A DNA stretch of 64,000 nucleotides from Liolophura sinensis (GCF_032854445.1 NC_088302.1:48452046-48516045); one strand, 5' to 3'. Positions 21,038 to 33,492 are shown, counted from the stretch's first letter. Program-made: numbers and translations. The notes: generated by a model not told the origin, from the sequence alone.

Positions 21038-23504
21038 AAAATAATCGGCCTTAAGTGTAAAGATGATCTTGGACTGTACTGGGCTGCATTATTTTACGAT
21101 GATTGGGATTTTACCTTTGCATGTACGAGGTTGCGGACCGGGATTGCCACAGGCTCTAAACAATCATAACCTACTTGTGGTTCCTTCACCTAACGCCCGG
21201 TAATTAGATGAGAGTGTTGGAGACTTGTTCATCCAGATGACAATAGGTGTGCACCATGATGGCGTGGGCTACCACACGCGGGGCCAAGAAAAAGACATTG
21301 TACTCATATGGCAATGAAGCCATTCTAATGACCGGAAGGATAAGGAAATCACAGTTAGAGCTGTGTCTGTATCGAAAGTTTTTAGTGCATACAATCGAGC
21401 TAATGTTTACAATTCCAAGCAACTCAGACCCCAAACCATTCAAACGAGTTGAAATTTTAAATTATGAAATGTAACTGGTTCAGTAATTGTTGGAATAGGT
21501 TGTGACATGTGGATCAGAACTCTCGGGAAATTCGAACACTATTATTCGGCCCATACACTAAAGGAATAAGTTTATTTAAGCTTGAAATATGCCGACAACA
21601 TCATCGGCAAAACTTTTAATCATCTGAGACATTTGCATCATGAGACAACAATTTAGCCAAAATCTTGTTTGAGAATAGTAAATCGGGGAAAGTGTTTACT
21701 TGTCTTTTTCTTTAAATAACTTTGGGTGTAGTTAGAAATTTGAATCAGCCTTTGCATTAAAGGTTAACGTAAAGACCTTGGCATCTTTTTTCCCATGACA
21801 TTAACTGCAATAACCTTTGTTGTCAAAGCTTTTTTTGCTAAAGCGTACAATAAAAGGTAAAAAGGATTTGTGTTTTTTTTTTGAGAAATGACTAAGCAGT
21901 TCACAAGGAAAGTTCAAACCAATAAAATGTGAGTAACGCTACTGTTGTTATCCCAAATGCAATGTATTCCAAATTCTCCTTACATTCAATATATCGTTAG
22001 AACATCTAAAGACCTGATGTTTCCTCAAAGGGAAAGACAACTAATTTCAGATAACAGACTGAAACCTGGTCAAGGCTCGTACAAAGTCAGCGGAGTTAGT
22101 GTGTTTGAGAATTTGTTTTGACACTTTATTTCTTACATTTCCCATTAGCATTAAGCATTTTGTGGGCATCAAAAGAAGATTCTTCATATTGTACAGTTCA
22201 CTGGACACTACAAATCTTATTTCTTCGTTCTCGTGCTTTGTTGTTGAAATTCGCTAGTTTTTGAAAGAAAAATGTTGAAACCTTTTTTTCTTGACGTGCG
22301 GTAATTACTCGCTACGCCTATATTTACGACTTAGAAGAAGATTTGGAGAAAATATTTATTATTTATTAATTTATGGAGACAAAGTGAGACAATCAATCAA
22401 CTAATCAATCAATCAGTCAATCACATGAACTTGACAACCGATTAACGGCATAGAATTACAGAATTTTATTAAGAAAAGGCAATCTGTTAATCAGAGACTA
22501 ACTTTCAAAGCAATCCCTTAAGTTACAGCCTCTAAAAACATCTTTCTTGAGATTGCTTTTGGCACTTAATGATAATAAAAAGATCTGGGAAGGCGGGATA
22601 ATCTGGGAAAACTCACATAAAATGCTCAATTTTCAAAACTCAAATAATTTTAAGGAATGGCGCATACTGCCAAAAAAATCTTTCTTCGATTTCAAGCTTC
22701 ATATAATTCAGTAATCAAAATAAATAGGAAATAGCTCAATCGTAGTAAAGGTAAATCAAACTATCTTTTGTCGAACGAACTGTGAAAGAAATAAAGACAT
22801 GGCGAATAAAAAAAATCACAAACAAACATGCGATCAAATCCTTCAGGATTTTTTTCTTTTAGTTCCCATCATCTAATCGAATAAAACATCGCCGACCAAT
22901 ACCCATTAAGAAGACAAATTTTCCGGGCGAGTAGTTTGATTAAAAACCCTTGTCGGATAGATTTGGACACGAGATCGAAGGAAAAACCGTTAGCCTAGAC
23001 AGACGATTTGTTAAAGTGTGAGAGACCTCACCATTAAGATATCCCCCCCAATATTGTTTTTGTCGTTATCTGCTGTTAACGCATTGCCAACGACCGAAGA
23101 AAGCGCAGCCTAGATTCAGATGTACGCAATAGGACCTTTTGGAGGTTGTTCCGGCCTGGAGCTAATTCCTCATCTGACCTTTCAGCCTAGCGTGTTCTCA
23201 GGACGTCAGTTTAAGGGCGCACAGGTCTTATGTCTAAGAGACAAGCTTCTCATAATGCACTGTGGATTCTTTCATCGATTTCACTACTCCATATCGGGCA
23301 ACGTGATACGCCAAATTCTAAATAAAAAATGTTTTTTTTTAAACATGGGGTTCATGAAATGGAAATTGGCATGTTAAGATGTCTTTTACCGGGCATGTGA
23401 TTTCAAGGCCATTTGTTTGGACTACCTCTATAGTTCAGTAACAGTAGTTGTCTTTTACTGCTTGTAGAACCAGCATTTAACACCAAATTAGCCCCCCCCC
23501 CCAC
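21038..23504. other. No supported gene
   Basis: AT-rich sequence of about 2.4 kb. A short AATCA simple repeat lies at 22390-22424. The 85-codon frame at 23120-23377 on + (MYAIGPFGGCSGLELIPH) has no identifiable domain and no convincing donor, so it is not called. A poly(C) tract of about 11 bases lies near 23492. Confidence 0.4.
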
Positions 23505-23686
23505 CGTTTGCGTTTTACTGATATGGTAAGGTGTGTTGGTTTCCTTCTCAGTAGGTTTGTCAGGTACCTGGTAAGATGCGACGGTTTCCATTTTAGGACG
23601 TTTGTAAGGTGTGGTGGGTTCTTCAGTATTAAGTTTGTCAGGTACAAGATAAGGTATGGTGGTTTCCTCATTAGGAGGAACTGTAT
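23505..23686 (-). CDS. Candidate exon encoding a short Thr/Pro repeat, minus strand
   Basis: On the minus strand an acceptor (ACTTTATAATTACAG) opens a frame of 60 codons containing a repeated 12-15 residue module. The modules include EETTIPYLVPDKLNT, EEPTTPYKRPKMET, VASYQVPDKPTEK and ETNTPYHISKTQT. Such Thr/Pro/Glu-rich repeats are typical of extracellular stalks or disordered linkers. The module pattern holds at the protein level while the DNA copies have drifted apart, which favours coding. The exit site (ACG before GTGGGG) is next to a poly(C/G) run and is a poor donor. No family is recognised, and an old non-coding 42-bp repeat is the alternative. Confidence 0.35.
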
Positions 23687-24784
23687 CTGTAATTATAAAG
23701 TTTTGCAGAAAGAAAAATGTCGAGAAAGTAGACGTGGTAAACCGTGTATACATCGTCCCATTTGTTAAATGGCATAACGCAACACAGACTTTTCCAGAGA
23801 GAACTTGTCAGTGTGTGAATTCTAATTGGCTCTCCTGCGTCGACAATTCCGCTGCAATTACGAGGACGTCATGCTAATCGCTATGTGCATGTTTGCTTTA
23901 AGGAGATGCTACCGGGAGTAGTTCAGCGCGATGTGAGACTGTCGTGTTAAGGTATCGACCAGTAGTGGGAAACCACTCGCGCATCTGAAGAGCTCTCCAG
24001 CGGAACAGGGTAAAAATGTTCACGTCAAAGCCATGGGGTTAATGGTGGAATAGGCAAGAACATCCTCCGAGTGCACGAGGAGAAGAGGATGCCATGTTAA
24101 TTATCACCGAGAAGATAAAACCTACTGATAACCCATCGCAAACAAACTGTTAGCCTGGTACATTTATATTTTACAATTTATTAACAATAGCTCTGTGTGC
24201 GTTAAATTCGGCCGCCTGGATTGCGCGCATAGGCTAATTACACCCATAAGCAATAGAAAGGCACCTTCGGCTACTTTAAGAAATCTTCGCACATGTAAGC
24301 ACATTTAAAGTGCATCAAATTATACAGCTACAACACAAGGCATACTTTCACAAAACGTCATAAGTTTTTCGTAATTTTCCTCGGAGTTCGTATCGCCTTA
24401 TGACGCTATTACACAGAAGTCATTTGCGAAAAAGAAACGTGACAAAGGCACTTTTATCATGGTCGACTTTAAGGCAACAAACGTCTTCCACTGGAATCCA
24501 TTTTGTGTCACAATGAACATTTGAGTTATTTGAAAGTTTTAACTGGGAGTTCCTGGGGAGAGAAAATGGCCACGCACCTTCACGTTTGACAACGCGTGAA
24601 GTGCTTTCCAGGGAAATTTTAATATACTGGTATGAACTGTGAGCGAAGTGAAAAACCTGATCGGGCAGGACAAATATATCACTAACTCAAAACAGAAACT
24701 ATCATTGGATGTAAATGTAATCTTATCATACATTTACATGTATCTACTGCAATGTTTTTGTTTTCTGTTTTCTGGATGTTGAAA
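23687..24784. other. No supported gene
   Basis: Unique sequence with moderate GC in 23880-24000 but no recognisable exon, RNA or repeat. The minus-strand frame at 24539-24733 lacks any motif. Confidence 0.4.
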
Positions 24785-26865
24785 GATATTGGTACATGAG
24801 ATTGTAAACACACGGATAGATGGATAGACAGACGAGGAAGGGTTTGTGGGTGTCTGGGTTGATGGATGGATGGAGAGATACGTTTACATGGCACTGTGAA
24901 CAGATGGATAGATAGGTGGACAGACGAAGAAGTGTTTGTGGATGGATGGAGAGATATGTGTACATTGGATTGTAAACAGATGGATAGATGGATGGACAGA
25001 CGAGGACGTGTGTGTGGGTGGATGGATGGATGGATGCATGCATGGAGAGATATGTGTACATTGGATTGTAAAAAGATGGATAGATGGATGGACATACGGG
25101 GAAATGTTTGTGGGTGGATGGATGGATGGATGGAAGGTGGAGAGATATGTGTGCATGAGATTGTGAACAGATGACTAGATGGATGGACAGACGAGGAAGT
25201 GTTTTTGGGTGGGTGGATGGATGGAGAGATATGTGTTCATAGGATTGTGAACACATGGATAGATGGATGGACAGACGGGTAAATTTTTGTGGATGGGTGG
25301 ATGGATGGATGGAGAGATATGTGCACATGAAAGTGTGAACCGATGGATAGATGGATGGGCAGACAGAGAAGTGTTTGTGGATGGTGGATGGATGGAAAGA
25401 TATGTCTACATTGGATTGTGAACGAAAGGACAGATGGATGTGCAGACAGAGAAGTGTTTGTGGGTGGATGGGTGGATGGATGGAGAGATATGTCTACATT
25501 GGATTGTGAACAGATGGATGGGCATACAGAGAAGTGTTTGTGGATGGATGTGTGGATGGATGGACAGATATGAGAGATATCTGTGGATGAGACTATGACC
25601 AGATGGATAAATGGATGGACAGACGAGTAAGTGTTTGTGGATGGATGGGTGGATGGATGGAAAGATATGTCTACATTGGATTGTGAACGAAAGGACAGAT
25701 GGATGTGCAGACGGAGAAGTGTTTGTGGGTGGATGGATGGAGAGATATCTGTGGATGAGGCTATGATCAGATGGATAAATGGATGGACAGACGAGTAAGT
25801 GTTTGTGGATGGATGGATAGATGGATGGATGGAGAGATATGTGTACATGGGATTATGAACAGATGGATGGGCAGACGGGGAAGTGCTTGTGGATGGATTG
25901 AGAAAAACGTGCACATGGGATTGTCAACACACGGATAAATGGATGGACAGACGAGGAAGTCTTTGTGGGTGGATGGATGGTGGAGAGATATGTGTACATG
26001 AGAGTGTAAACACACGGATAAATGGATGGACAGACGAGAAAGTCTTTGTGGGTGGATGGATGGATGGAGAGATATGTGTACATGGGATTGTTAACACACG
26101 GATAAATGGATGGACAGACGAGAAAGTGTTTGTGGGTGGATGGATGGTTGGAGAGATATGTGTACATGGGAGTGTAAACACATGGATAAATGGATGGACA
26201 GACGAGGAAGTGTTTGTGGGTGGATGGATGGATGGAGAGATACGTGTACATGGGAGTGTAAACACACGGATAAATGGATGGACAGACGAGGAAGTGTTTG
26301 TGGGTGGATGGATGGATGGAGAGATACGTGTACATGGGATAGTAAACACACGGATAAAGGTATGGACAGACGAGAAAGTCTTTGTGGGTGGATGGATGGA
26401 TGGAGAGATATGTGTACATGGGATTGTTAACACACGGATAAATGGATGGACAGACGAGAAAGTGTTTGTGGGTGGATGGATGGTTGGAGAGATATGTGTA
26501 CATGGGAGTGTAAACACATGGATAAATGGATGGACAGACGAGGAAGTGTTTGTGGGTGGATGGATGGATGGAGAGATACGTGTACATGGGAGAGTAAACA
26601 CACGGATAAAGGTATGGACAGACGAGGAAGTGTTTGTGGGTGGATGGATGGATGGAGAGATATGTGTACATGGGATTATGAACAGAGGGATAGATGGATG
26701 GACACACGGGTAAGTGTTGATGGATGTATGGATGCAGAGATACGCGTACATGTGATTGTGAACAGACGAATAGGGGAATGGACAGACGGGTAAGTGTTGG
26801 TGGAGCGATGGATGGAGAGATATGTGTACATGACATTGTGAACAGATGCATAGGGGGACAGGCCT
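24785..26865. repeat. Minisatellite, 84-bp unit built on GGAT, with a 336-bp higher-order period
   Basis: About 25 units contain GGATGGACAGACGAGGAAGT, GTTTGTGGGTGGATGGATGG, AGAGATATGTGTACATGGGA and TTGTGAACACA. The spacing is 84 bp between 26197 and 26281. The block at 26033-26270 recurs almost unchanged 336 bp later (four units), a higher-order duplication. Since 84 is divisible by three, frames of 194-332 codons stay open on both strands with a 28-residue period (for example [19 protein letters not shown]). Copies in 24785-25850 are more diverged than those in 25900-26680. Confidence 0.95.
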
Positions 26866-27188
26866 AAGTGGGGAATGTGTCACTGTTTTTAATAAAGTTT
26901 ACCAGAAACGCGGTAATACGTAAACAATATGGGAAATTCGTCATGGAGAAGGTCTTTGATTTCAGACAGGGTATCAGAGGAACAAAGACACTGTGATAGA
27001 GAAGGACTGAAAAAATGCACTTGTGGGAGATTCACGTATAAGCTGTCTATCAGATGGTAATGGATGCCACTAACGGTTACAAAAACATTCCTGACTCATT
27101 CCTACACAGTCAGTAACAGAAACTCGTTAAGAAAACTCATAAGCGAGAGATGAAGCCAGTGTCTGTATCAGTTACTGTAACAACTTAC
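26866..27188. other. No supported gene
   Basis: Unique sequence after the 84-bp array. Nothing recognised. Confidence 0.5.
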
Positions 27189-27293
27189 CCCTGTGTCCGT
27201 ACCACACAATCAAGTCTCGAGTAACAGATGACTCCTCCCTCATCTCTCGTGTCCTTACCATTAAATAAATCCGACAATATGTTGCCGGATACC
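27189..27293 (-). CDS. Candidate internal exon, minus strand, unrecognised
   Basis: On the minus strand a strong acceptor (CCACGTTCTTTTTGTAG) and a strong donor (CAGGG before GTAAGT) border 105 bases. One frame enters and leaves in phase 2 and gives 34 codons: VSGNILSDLFNGKDTRDEGG then VICYSRLDCVVRTQ. An internal ATG before GTAAGG offers a shorter alternative donor. The composition is protein-like, with paired cysteines. I do not recognise the family. The phase does not match the candidate exon at 23505-23686, so they are not neighbours in one transcript. Confidence 0.35.
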
Positions 27294-29369
27294 CTACAAA
27301 AAGAACGTGGTATAAATGAAAAGCACCTTGCCCATGTGGTTTTCTTGGAAGAAAGTGGACTCTGTGAAATCAGATACCTACGAGCGATGTACAGAAGTAT
27401 TGCCATGAACTTTTTTCTCTCTCTAAGAAAATGAGGAGTTGAAAAGACTTGAGTAGATCGTTGTAGTCCGTGTCACAGATTTCTTTACTCACCCGTTATC
27501 TAACAGTCCCTCATCCGTTTTAGGACCTTTAAGAACTCAACGGTTTCATTTAAAGGGGATAGTAAACAACAGCTGGTGAACTAGTCATTTAAATGTGGAA
27601 CTTTAGATATACTTTCAAATATGCTGTGGATATTAAAAAAATCTATAAAATCAATAATTAGTTTAACATCCCATAAACAAAGTCCAGTACTGCGATTACG
27701 AGATAATAGACGGTATACTTTGAATAATGTTTTGACACAACCGCTAATGAAGGCTTGTAGAAAATTATAAAACTTTGGACAATATTTGCACCAATGGTCT
27801 ACCGATAGTCAGCTGAAGATGCTTGCTAGGAATGTTTTCACTCCAGTTTACAGTCCGGCTCCAGTTTACTTTCCTGCTGCAGTTGGCGCTACACGAAGCT
27901 GGGCACATTGCTATGGCCCACTTCCCGCTATCGGTCTGCAGTAGATACCAGAAATTTGAACTATGTTTTCACCCACCTTGTGCCGATTCACCAAAGGTAC
28001 CGGGAACTTACAATATATTTTCCCACTGACCCTCCCAAGGATATCTGCAGAGCTTTTTCAGAAAAATATATACTTTAGTCCAGATTCCTATCTAGATCAC
28101 TACTGTGTAACTGAAAACTCCAAAAGTTCTTGTCCTCAATGTCTTGCCTGTCGAATTTTTTACGTTCGACTTTTATTTTTTTTAATAGATGTCAGTCTTA
28201 AACCACACGATCCCTGCAGTGTTTTTGGAACCCCTCTGGGTAAGTCGCCAATAATTACATCTGTGGCAATGATGGACTGAGTAGTGCTCACTGTTAATTA
28301 CGCACGTATCTACTTCATTAACGCACAACGATAGGGCATTTCACGTGTCAGGTGCAAGACACTGATGTTGTCATTAATTATTACCTGTAAACCTTTGGAG
28401 ACTTGGCAACCTGATGCATTATATACAAACACATATTTATCAACCTGAGAAATACTCTAAAGTAAAACACAAGAACTGAGGATTTTGCACAAACGAAATA
28501 ACCTCCCTCATGCAGGTTATCGACCAGTTATGCAATTAATCAGTCAGTCATTAAATCAATTAATCGATCAGTCAGTTAGTCAATCAGTCTATCAGTACAT
28601 GTAGTGTGGTTCCCCTAAATTTCGAACAGATCTGTCAGTCACCGGTAGTGACACTTCTTCAAGGTTTTGGATTTAGAGGCGGTGTAGCTGATAAACGTTG
28701 TTTTCTTATCTACCTGTAAATGATTTTACGTTTCGAATTTTTACCATCTCACTTGCACGTTTGTTACTTGGTTTGTTACAATAAATATAATCAAAGTTTG
28801 TTCATTTGTTTAAAAAAAAACTTTATACAGTGGGTAAAAGATATTTTGGTAGGGAAGTGAAGAATTTGGTTCTGTGTCAGGCATAGTTTTCACATCAGTT
28901 TTGTGAAAACATGAAACGCGTTAATGTACCCATTTTCTTCAAGTGTAGGTCAAGTTATCACCATTTTCAGCATTTAAAACAAATTGCCATTGTCACCATT
29001 CTGACAAATTAAGTTACTTGATTTTTAACGATGTTTTTCGTTAAGTCTTCTTTTTTGCACAGAAACGTTACGGTAGTAATGCCTCTTGGTTTTTATGTAG
29101 TGTTTATCATCTTAACAGCCGAACCTATATCATGTGATGCGTCTGAGGAAAGTTTCCTCCATTACTATTATAAACTAAAGATACACTCATCATATTTCTC
29201 ATGCAAATGCATAGCTGTCTCCTACGACATGATCATTTTGTTCAAAAAAGTGATTGACTCGATCCACGAAAAAAAGCGATTATAAAAAGCATAGATAACG
29301 TTAGTTTGACAAAGAACCAAGTTTGAACGTTCGCGAGTAATCAGTACAAAGAGGCTTTGGTTGCTGACA
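27294..29369. other. No supported gene; one AATCA-type simple repeat
   Basis: AT-rich. A degenerate AATCAGTCAGT patch lies at 28534-28597. The 84-codon frame at 29031-29285 starts in T-rich intron-like sequence. Its hydrophobic segment after the internal ATG at 29079 (MPLGFYVVFIILTAEPISC) resembles a signal peptide, but the rest shows nothing recognisable. Confidence 0.4.
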
Positions 29370-29560
29370 AGTCGAGGCCCTCGTCTCTTCTCGCTGACCG
29401 CGCAAAATTTTTCCCTTTCCGCCCACAGGACGGGCACCTAGGCCGGCGATTGGTGAATAGCGCGGGCCTTCACACGCCTCGCACCGCCGTCCATTAAGCC
29501 GGTATGCTCGGCGTGCGAACTCCGGGGAGAAAACCGAAATGCTCCCCGATCGATTCGTGT
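29370..29560 (+). promoter_or_regulatory. GC- and CpG-rich promoter-like segment upstream of the CARP gene
   Basis: GC content is about 57-68 percent across 29401-29520 by direct count, against an AT-rich background, with about 24 CpG dinucleotides in under 200 bases. An inverted CCAAT box (GATTGG at 29448) and GC-rich blocks (CGCGGGCC, GGCCGGCG) are present. It lies about 700-850 bases before the start codon at 30247, consistent with a promoter plus 5' UTR. It may also serve a transcript on the minus strand. No start site can be fixed from sequence alone. Confidence 0.45.
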
Positions 29561-30246
29561 ATTTATGCAAGGATCAGCTTCACGTTTCTTCTCTTAGCAG
29601 ATGCACTCTGTACCCAAAACTTACAGGTTGCCTGACTGGAATAAGGCTATTCCTGATGGCGACTTAAGGGAACATTGCTGCCATGCGATTTTAAACGCGG
29701 AACTTCACCACGCCAAACTCCGTTCGTTTTTCAACCATCACCAATCGTTACTGGGCACGAGTTAACTAACACAATTCTGAGCTCACGACTACCCTGTGAT
29801 TCAGCTGTGTTAGGATATACCTGGAGGTATCTAGAAGAGCTCAAAATTCCCCCACAGAAGATCGATCGGAAAGTCCAAGAGCTTTTCTTTGGCGCTTCAA
29901 AAGAATCTAGTGGGAAAACCGTCAAAGTGTGAGAGTCGGAACTACGTTCTGACATTGCACGTTGTCGAGGTTTGCAGTTCTTATCATTCACTTTTCCCAG
30001 ATAATTGTTTTTTTTTATTTCTTTGCCTCGTGTGGCGAATGGGAACTGGATAAATTGAGTGCATGGAATTTAACGATCTCGAGATATGCTGTTTTAATCC
30101 TGAAGACATGAGCGCAACATTACTACCGCTGGAACAATCGCAGTATCCACTAAGACGTGTGCTTTAAAGGTGACCGAGGCATGGACAAGCGAGAGTAGAG
30201 CTTCCGTATCTTCAGCAAGTGAACCTTAATAAGACAAATTGCTCAA
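29561..30246 (+). other. Presumed 5' UTR and upstream region of the CARP gene
   Basis: The sequence between the CpG-rich segment and the start codon has no protein-coding exon I can support. A small upstream ORF (ATG at 30181, five codons to TAG at 30196-30198) precedes the main start. An in-frame TGA at 30220-30222 shows that the main frame cannot extend upstream of 30247 without splicing. The 85-codon frame at 29675-29932 is unrecognised and probably incidental. Confidence 0.4.
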
Positions 30247-30340
30247 ATGGATAACTCTTCTGTGCAGCGGAAAACATATCGAGGTATCGTCACGGCTTTG
30301 TACTTCCTGTCAACTTTTGTGATACAGACTATCGCACCAA
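30247..30340 (+). CDS. Carbonic anhydrase-related protein (CA10/CA11-like), exon 1: signal peptide
   Basis: The first coding exon encodes 31 residues plus one base. The polar n-region is MDNSSVQRKTYR, the hydrophobic core is GIVTALYFLSTFVIQTIA, and signal cleavage is likely near TIA/PS. The donor is CCAA before GTAAGTAT, close to consensus, in phase 1. The ATG is the first in this frame after an in-frame TGA at 30220. Phase 1 introns after a signal peptide are usual in secreted modular proteins. Joining to 62881 makes the split codon AGT (Ser) and continues SESFWADWWSYDGIS without a break. CA10/CA11 proteins are known as secreted, catalytically inactive relatives of alpha-carbonic anhydrases, and the vertebrate ones bind neurexins. 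The link to exon 2 is inferred from phase, strand and order. Confidence 0.7.
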
Positions 30341-31781
30341 GTAAGTATCATGCGTTTTTAATAGCTTATGAAGTAACCTAGAATGAAGAATTCAGACTTA
30401 ATGTCACATTGCATCCACTGGAGTAGTAAGAGTGAAACAGGGTAAAATGATCTAAAGTAGCTTTTCTTTTCCCTTCTCCAATGTGATCTGGTCTATCCTT
30501 GTGTAATTTAAGTCGTTTTCACGAACTACAGCCTAAATAGTGTTTTCCGCACGTAAATATTCGCTAGACGAGTATATTGAAGCCTACGAGGGAAACTCGC
30601 CAGACCGAGCATCAGGGCAATGTGAGTGCGGCTAGAGGATCTGTAATCTGACCAAGTTTTCCATTACAAAATCCTTCAGATATTTGAGGAGAGCAGGTGT
30701 TGATGGAAACCCACAGGTCCCTTACCATATATATTTTTCAAGTATATCATGAATTGAGGGTAAACAGGTATAAGCACTGGTTGACGTGCATCGCCCCACT
30801 GGAGTGGAAAACGCCATTACACCCCTTCCCCCAAATCCTACAACCTACAGAACTGCGGAACGAAATTTAGCACCCCTGGCGTTTTATCCTATGATACGAT
30901 TATCTAACATACGAGTGTAACGTTGTTCCACGAAAAAAACTCAGCATCTTGAATTCCCAAGGTTAGAAGTGAAATGATACTGACAAGATAGGCGTCTCAT
31001 GTCTGAAAGATGTTCCATAAGAGCGGGTTGAAATCGGTTCGCCAGGCAAACAAGTGCAAAATCACTGCCTATTGTAAATAGTGAATTCACCGGCTTACAA
31101 GGCTTGAGTGTTGCACTCGTATTGCACTTCATAACTCTATGACGTTGCTTAAGTCACAATGAGACACAATCGAGTTCTGGGAGCAATGGTGTAATGGTCG
31201 TTAAGAGCTTTTACGGCTTGCGGCTTTAAATTCCGGTTTATGGGTGTGCATGAAGATGTCGAGAGGGTGTGGAGGTGGGTGGCATAATTAGAAGAGGACA
31301 GGTTTAAAAACCATGCACAGGTAGAGTCAAATGCTCCGTGGAACGTCTCCCAAGGGACATTTCACGTTTTTCGTCGTTCGCATGTACACCGACAGTTGTC
31401 CTTTGCCAGAAGTGTATTAATTCTATGGCTAGAGAAGAGAGTTCGAATACGAGTTTTCAAATGCAGAAACGCACCAGACAAAAAGGTAGACTTAAAGAAA
31501 ATGACTTAACAGTTCTAAAGAGCAAAATGACATCTGACACTGATCGTTCTGTGAAACTTGCTAATTTCATCTGCCCTGTGTAATTATTTTTATGAAGGGA
31601 ATGTAAGGTGTAATAGTTTTTCAACATACTATTTTACTGTTGACACCTGTGTCCTTATTACTAGGAATGTAACTGTTTAGAATAAACAAGCCGACTCCAC
31701 TTCTGAATGACTATCGTTACATCGTGGAGTTCTCTAAATTTTCTCCCTAGAGTTCGCAGGGTTTGACTTATGCATGGTTAA

Positions 31782-31868
31782 TTAATTTATTTATTTAATT
31801 GATGTTTTTTTTACGGCGTACTCAAGAATGTTTCACTTATACGACGGCAGCCAGTATTAAGGCAGAGA
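31782..31868 (-). mobile_element. SINE fragment, group A tail, reversed
   Basis: The + strand reads TTAATTTATTTATTTAATTG, then TTTTACGGCGTACTCAAGAA and CACTTATACGACGGCAGCCA, the reversed group A 3' end. The copy breaks off soon after, so most of the element is missing. Confidence 0.82.
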
Positions 31869-32654
31869 ATAATGCATAATCTATAGGCTTTTAGCGAAAG
31901 ATCTAGCATGAACGCTCAAACACAAAGGTCAAGAGTGCCAATAAGCATTACATTTTTTAAGAATATAATTAAGACATACAGCTTTTAAGCAAAAACCAGA
32001 GCAACGACGACAGTGTGATAGCTGACAAATGATCACACATAACCGAACAAATAAGGCCTCCTGTCAATTTACCTCAGTTATGGTTTTATTCTAACTGTTC
32101 GTGTAAAAGCTTAAACAGTAGCAAATGACTTTAGTAATTTACCAGTGTTTTGGAAGTCTACTTGAAGTCAGTGCCCGGGATTTAAACGTCGAGGGCTGAT
32201 CGCTCTTCCCTTTGTATGAAATATCTCGAATTTTACCTTTCCAACCCACAAAGTGGGACACGTGGGCACTTTGCAGACACACAAGCTATCGAGACATCGT
32301 GGCTTTAATAATTCATCGGACAACACTTGTCTGTAGGATGTTAAATTGAGAGAATACATCGAGCAACAGAAACCTTAAATTGATCCTGGTGAATATTCAA
32401 AAAGTGCTATTGACCGGTCTCGAACCCATATCCATATAATGAGACATTAAGTTAAAAATTCTCATGTGTTGTTCAGAAGGGCAAGGAAGTCTGAGCAGCA
32501 ATATGTCATCACACAGACAATTTACAAAATGTCTACTGCCATTAAAGTCTTCTGCTGAAGCTAACATCTTAATTCTACCAAGCATACGTAGATAGTGGCC
32601 GCAGCACTTTGTTGACATGGCCTCAAGAAGACACAGTATATGTGCACACACTAT

Positions 32655-32733
32655 AATGACTCTTCATAGTCACATGACTGAGAAATTGTTAAGTGCGACC
32701 TTAAACCCCAAGCGTTCATTCATTCATTCTTTG
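32655..32733 (+). mobile_element. SINE 3'-tail fragment, group B
   Basis: Reads AGTCACATGACTGAGAAATT, GTTAAGTGCGACCTTAAACC, then CCAAGCGTTCATTCATTCAT. This matches the end of the fuller group B copies at 42312 and 63690. Confidence 0.8.
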
Positions 32734-33383
32734 CCAAATATTACTACTGATAACATTTAGAAACGGCTGCTAATATCGCTCACATAAAAAATGTGGCGGA
32801 GTGAGGTGTTTTGACTGGTCTGTCTCGATCGCAAGGTAAGTCACCTGAAGGCTATTGAGAGGATAATGTAATCAGCGTGGTATCATATTCGCTACTGGGG
32901 ATGAATGCAACGAGCCGTGAACTCCCTGCCTATGCAGAATAGAAGGCCGTCATTAGTGGCAATTATCCCTGTCTGTGGTCAAATTTTCCGGAGGATTTGT
33001 TCCGGCGGGGCTAGATTGTAGGTAACGGACCAACTAGTATGCAAAAATGCACAAGTCCGTAAGGGATATCAAGGTCGCATGCAGAGATAATTCAGGGTAT
33101 CTTCATTGGTTACCATGCCTCTTTAAAGCAAAAAAAAATAAATGCTTTTTTTAACATATGTTCGTTTTTAAAATGTAAAGACATGTAAATCGACATTCAA
33201 GTTACCGGTACCTCTCAACATTCTGCTTCTGGCTTCAAGTAAGTTCCTTTGCGAATATTTCAGCTGGTGTTTCAAAGTAAAATAGAAATAGAGGCCCCTC
33301 AAGGGAAATATATGCACATATAGTGAGAGATGATTTTCTTGATCACACGGAACAGGAGAAGTATGGCTTTTTAATTTTTTTCC

Positions 33384-33492
33384 GCATGTGTTCAAGTTGT
33401 GCCTGATTTACTTAATTTGCATGCGTTTATGTTATGCCTCATTTACTAACTTACTTTGCACGTGTTCAGGTTATGCCTCATTTAGTAACTTT
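33384..33492. repeat. Short tandem repeat, three diverged copies of about 35-39 bp
   Basis: Copies start at 33384, 33419 and 33458 with GCATGTGTTCAAGTT, GCATGCGTTTATGTT and GCACGTGTTCAGGTT. Each is followed by ATGCCTCATTTACT or a close variant. Confidence 0.8.

Noticed and set aside
25853-26883. Minus-strand frames of 319-332 codons and the + frame of 276 codons (25883-26713)
   Set aside because: The 84-bp period is divisible by three, so frames stay open on both strands. They are products of the minisatellite.
29079-29285. Signal-peptide-like frame starting MPLGFYVVFIILTAE
   Set aside because: The rest of the reading has no recognisable features, lies in AT-rich DNA upstream of the CpG-rich segment, and lacks a donor.
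32760-32834. Exon ending at the strong donor GCAAG before GTAAGTCA
   Set aside because: All upstream frames either stop or lack an acceptor or start codon within a reasonable distance.
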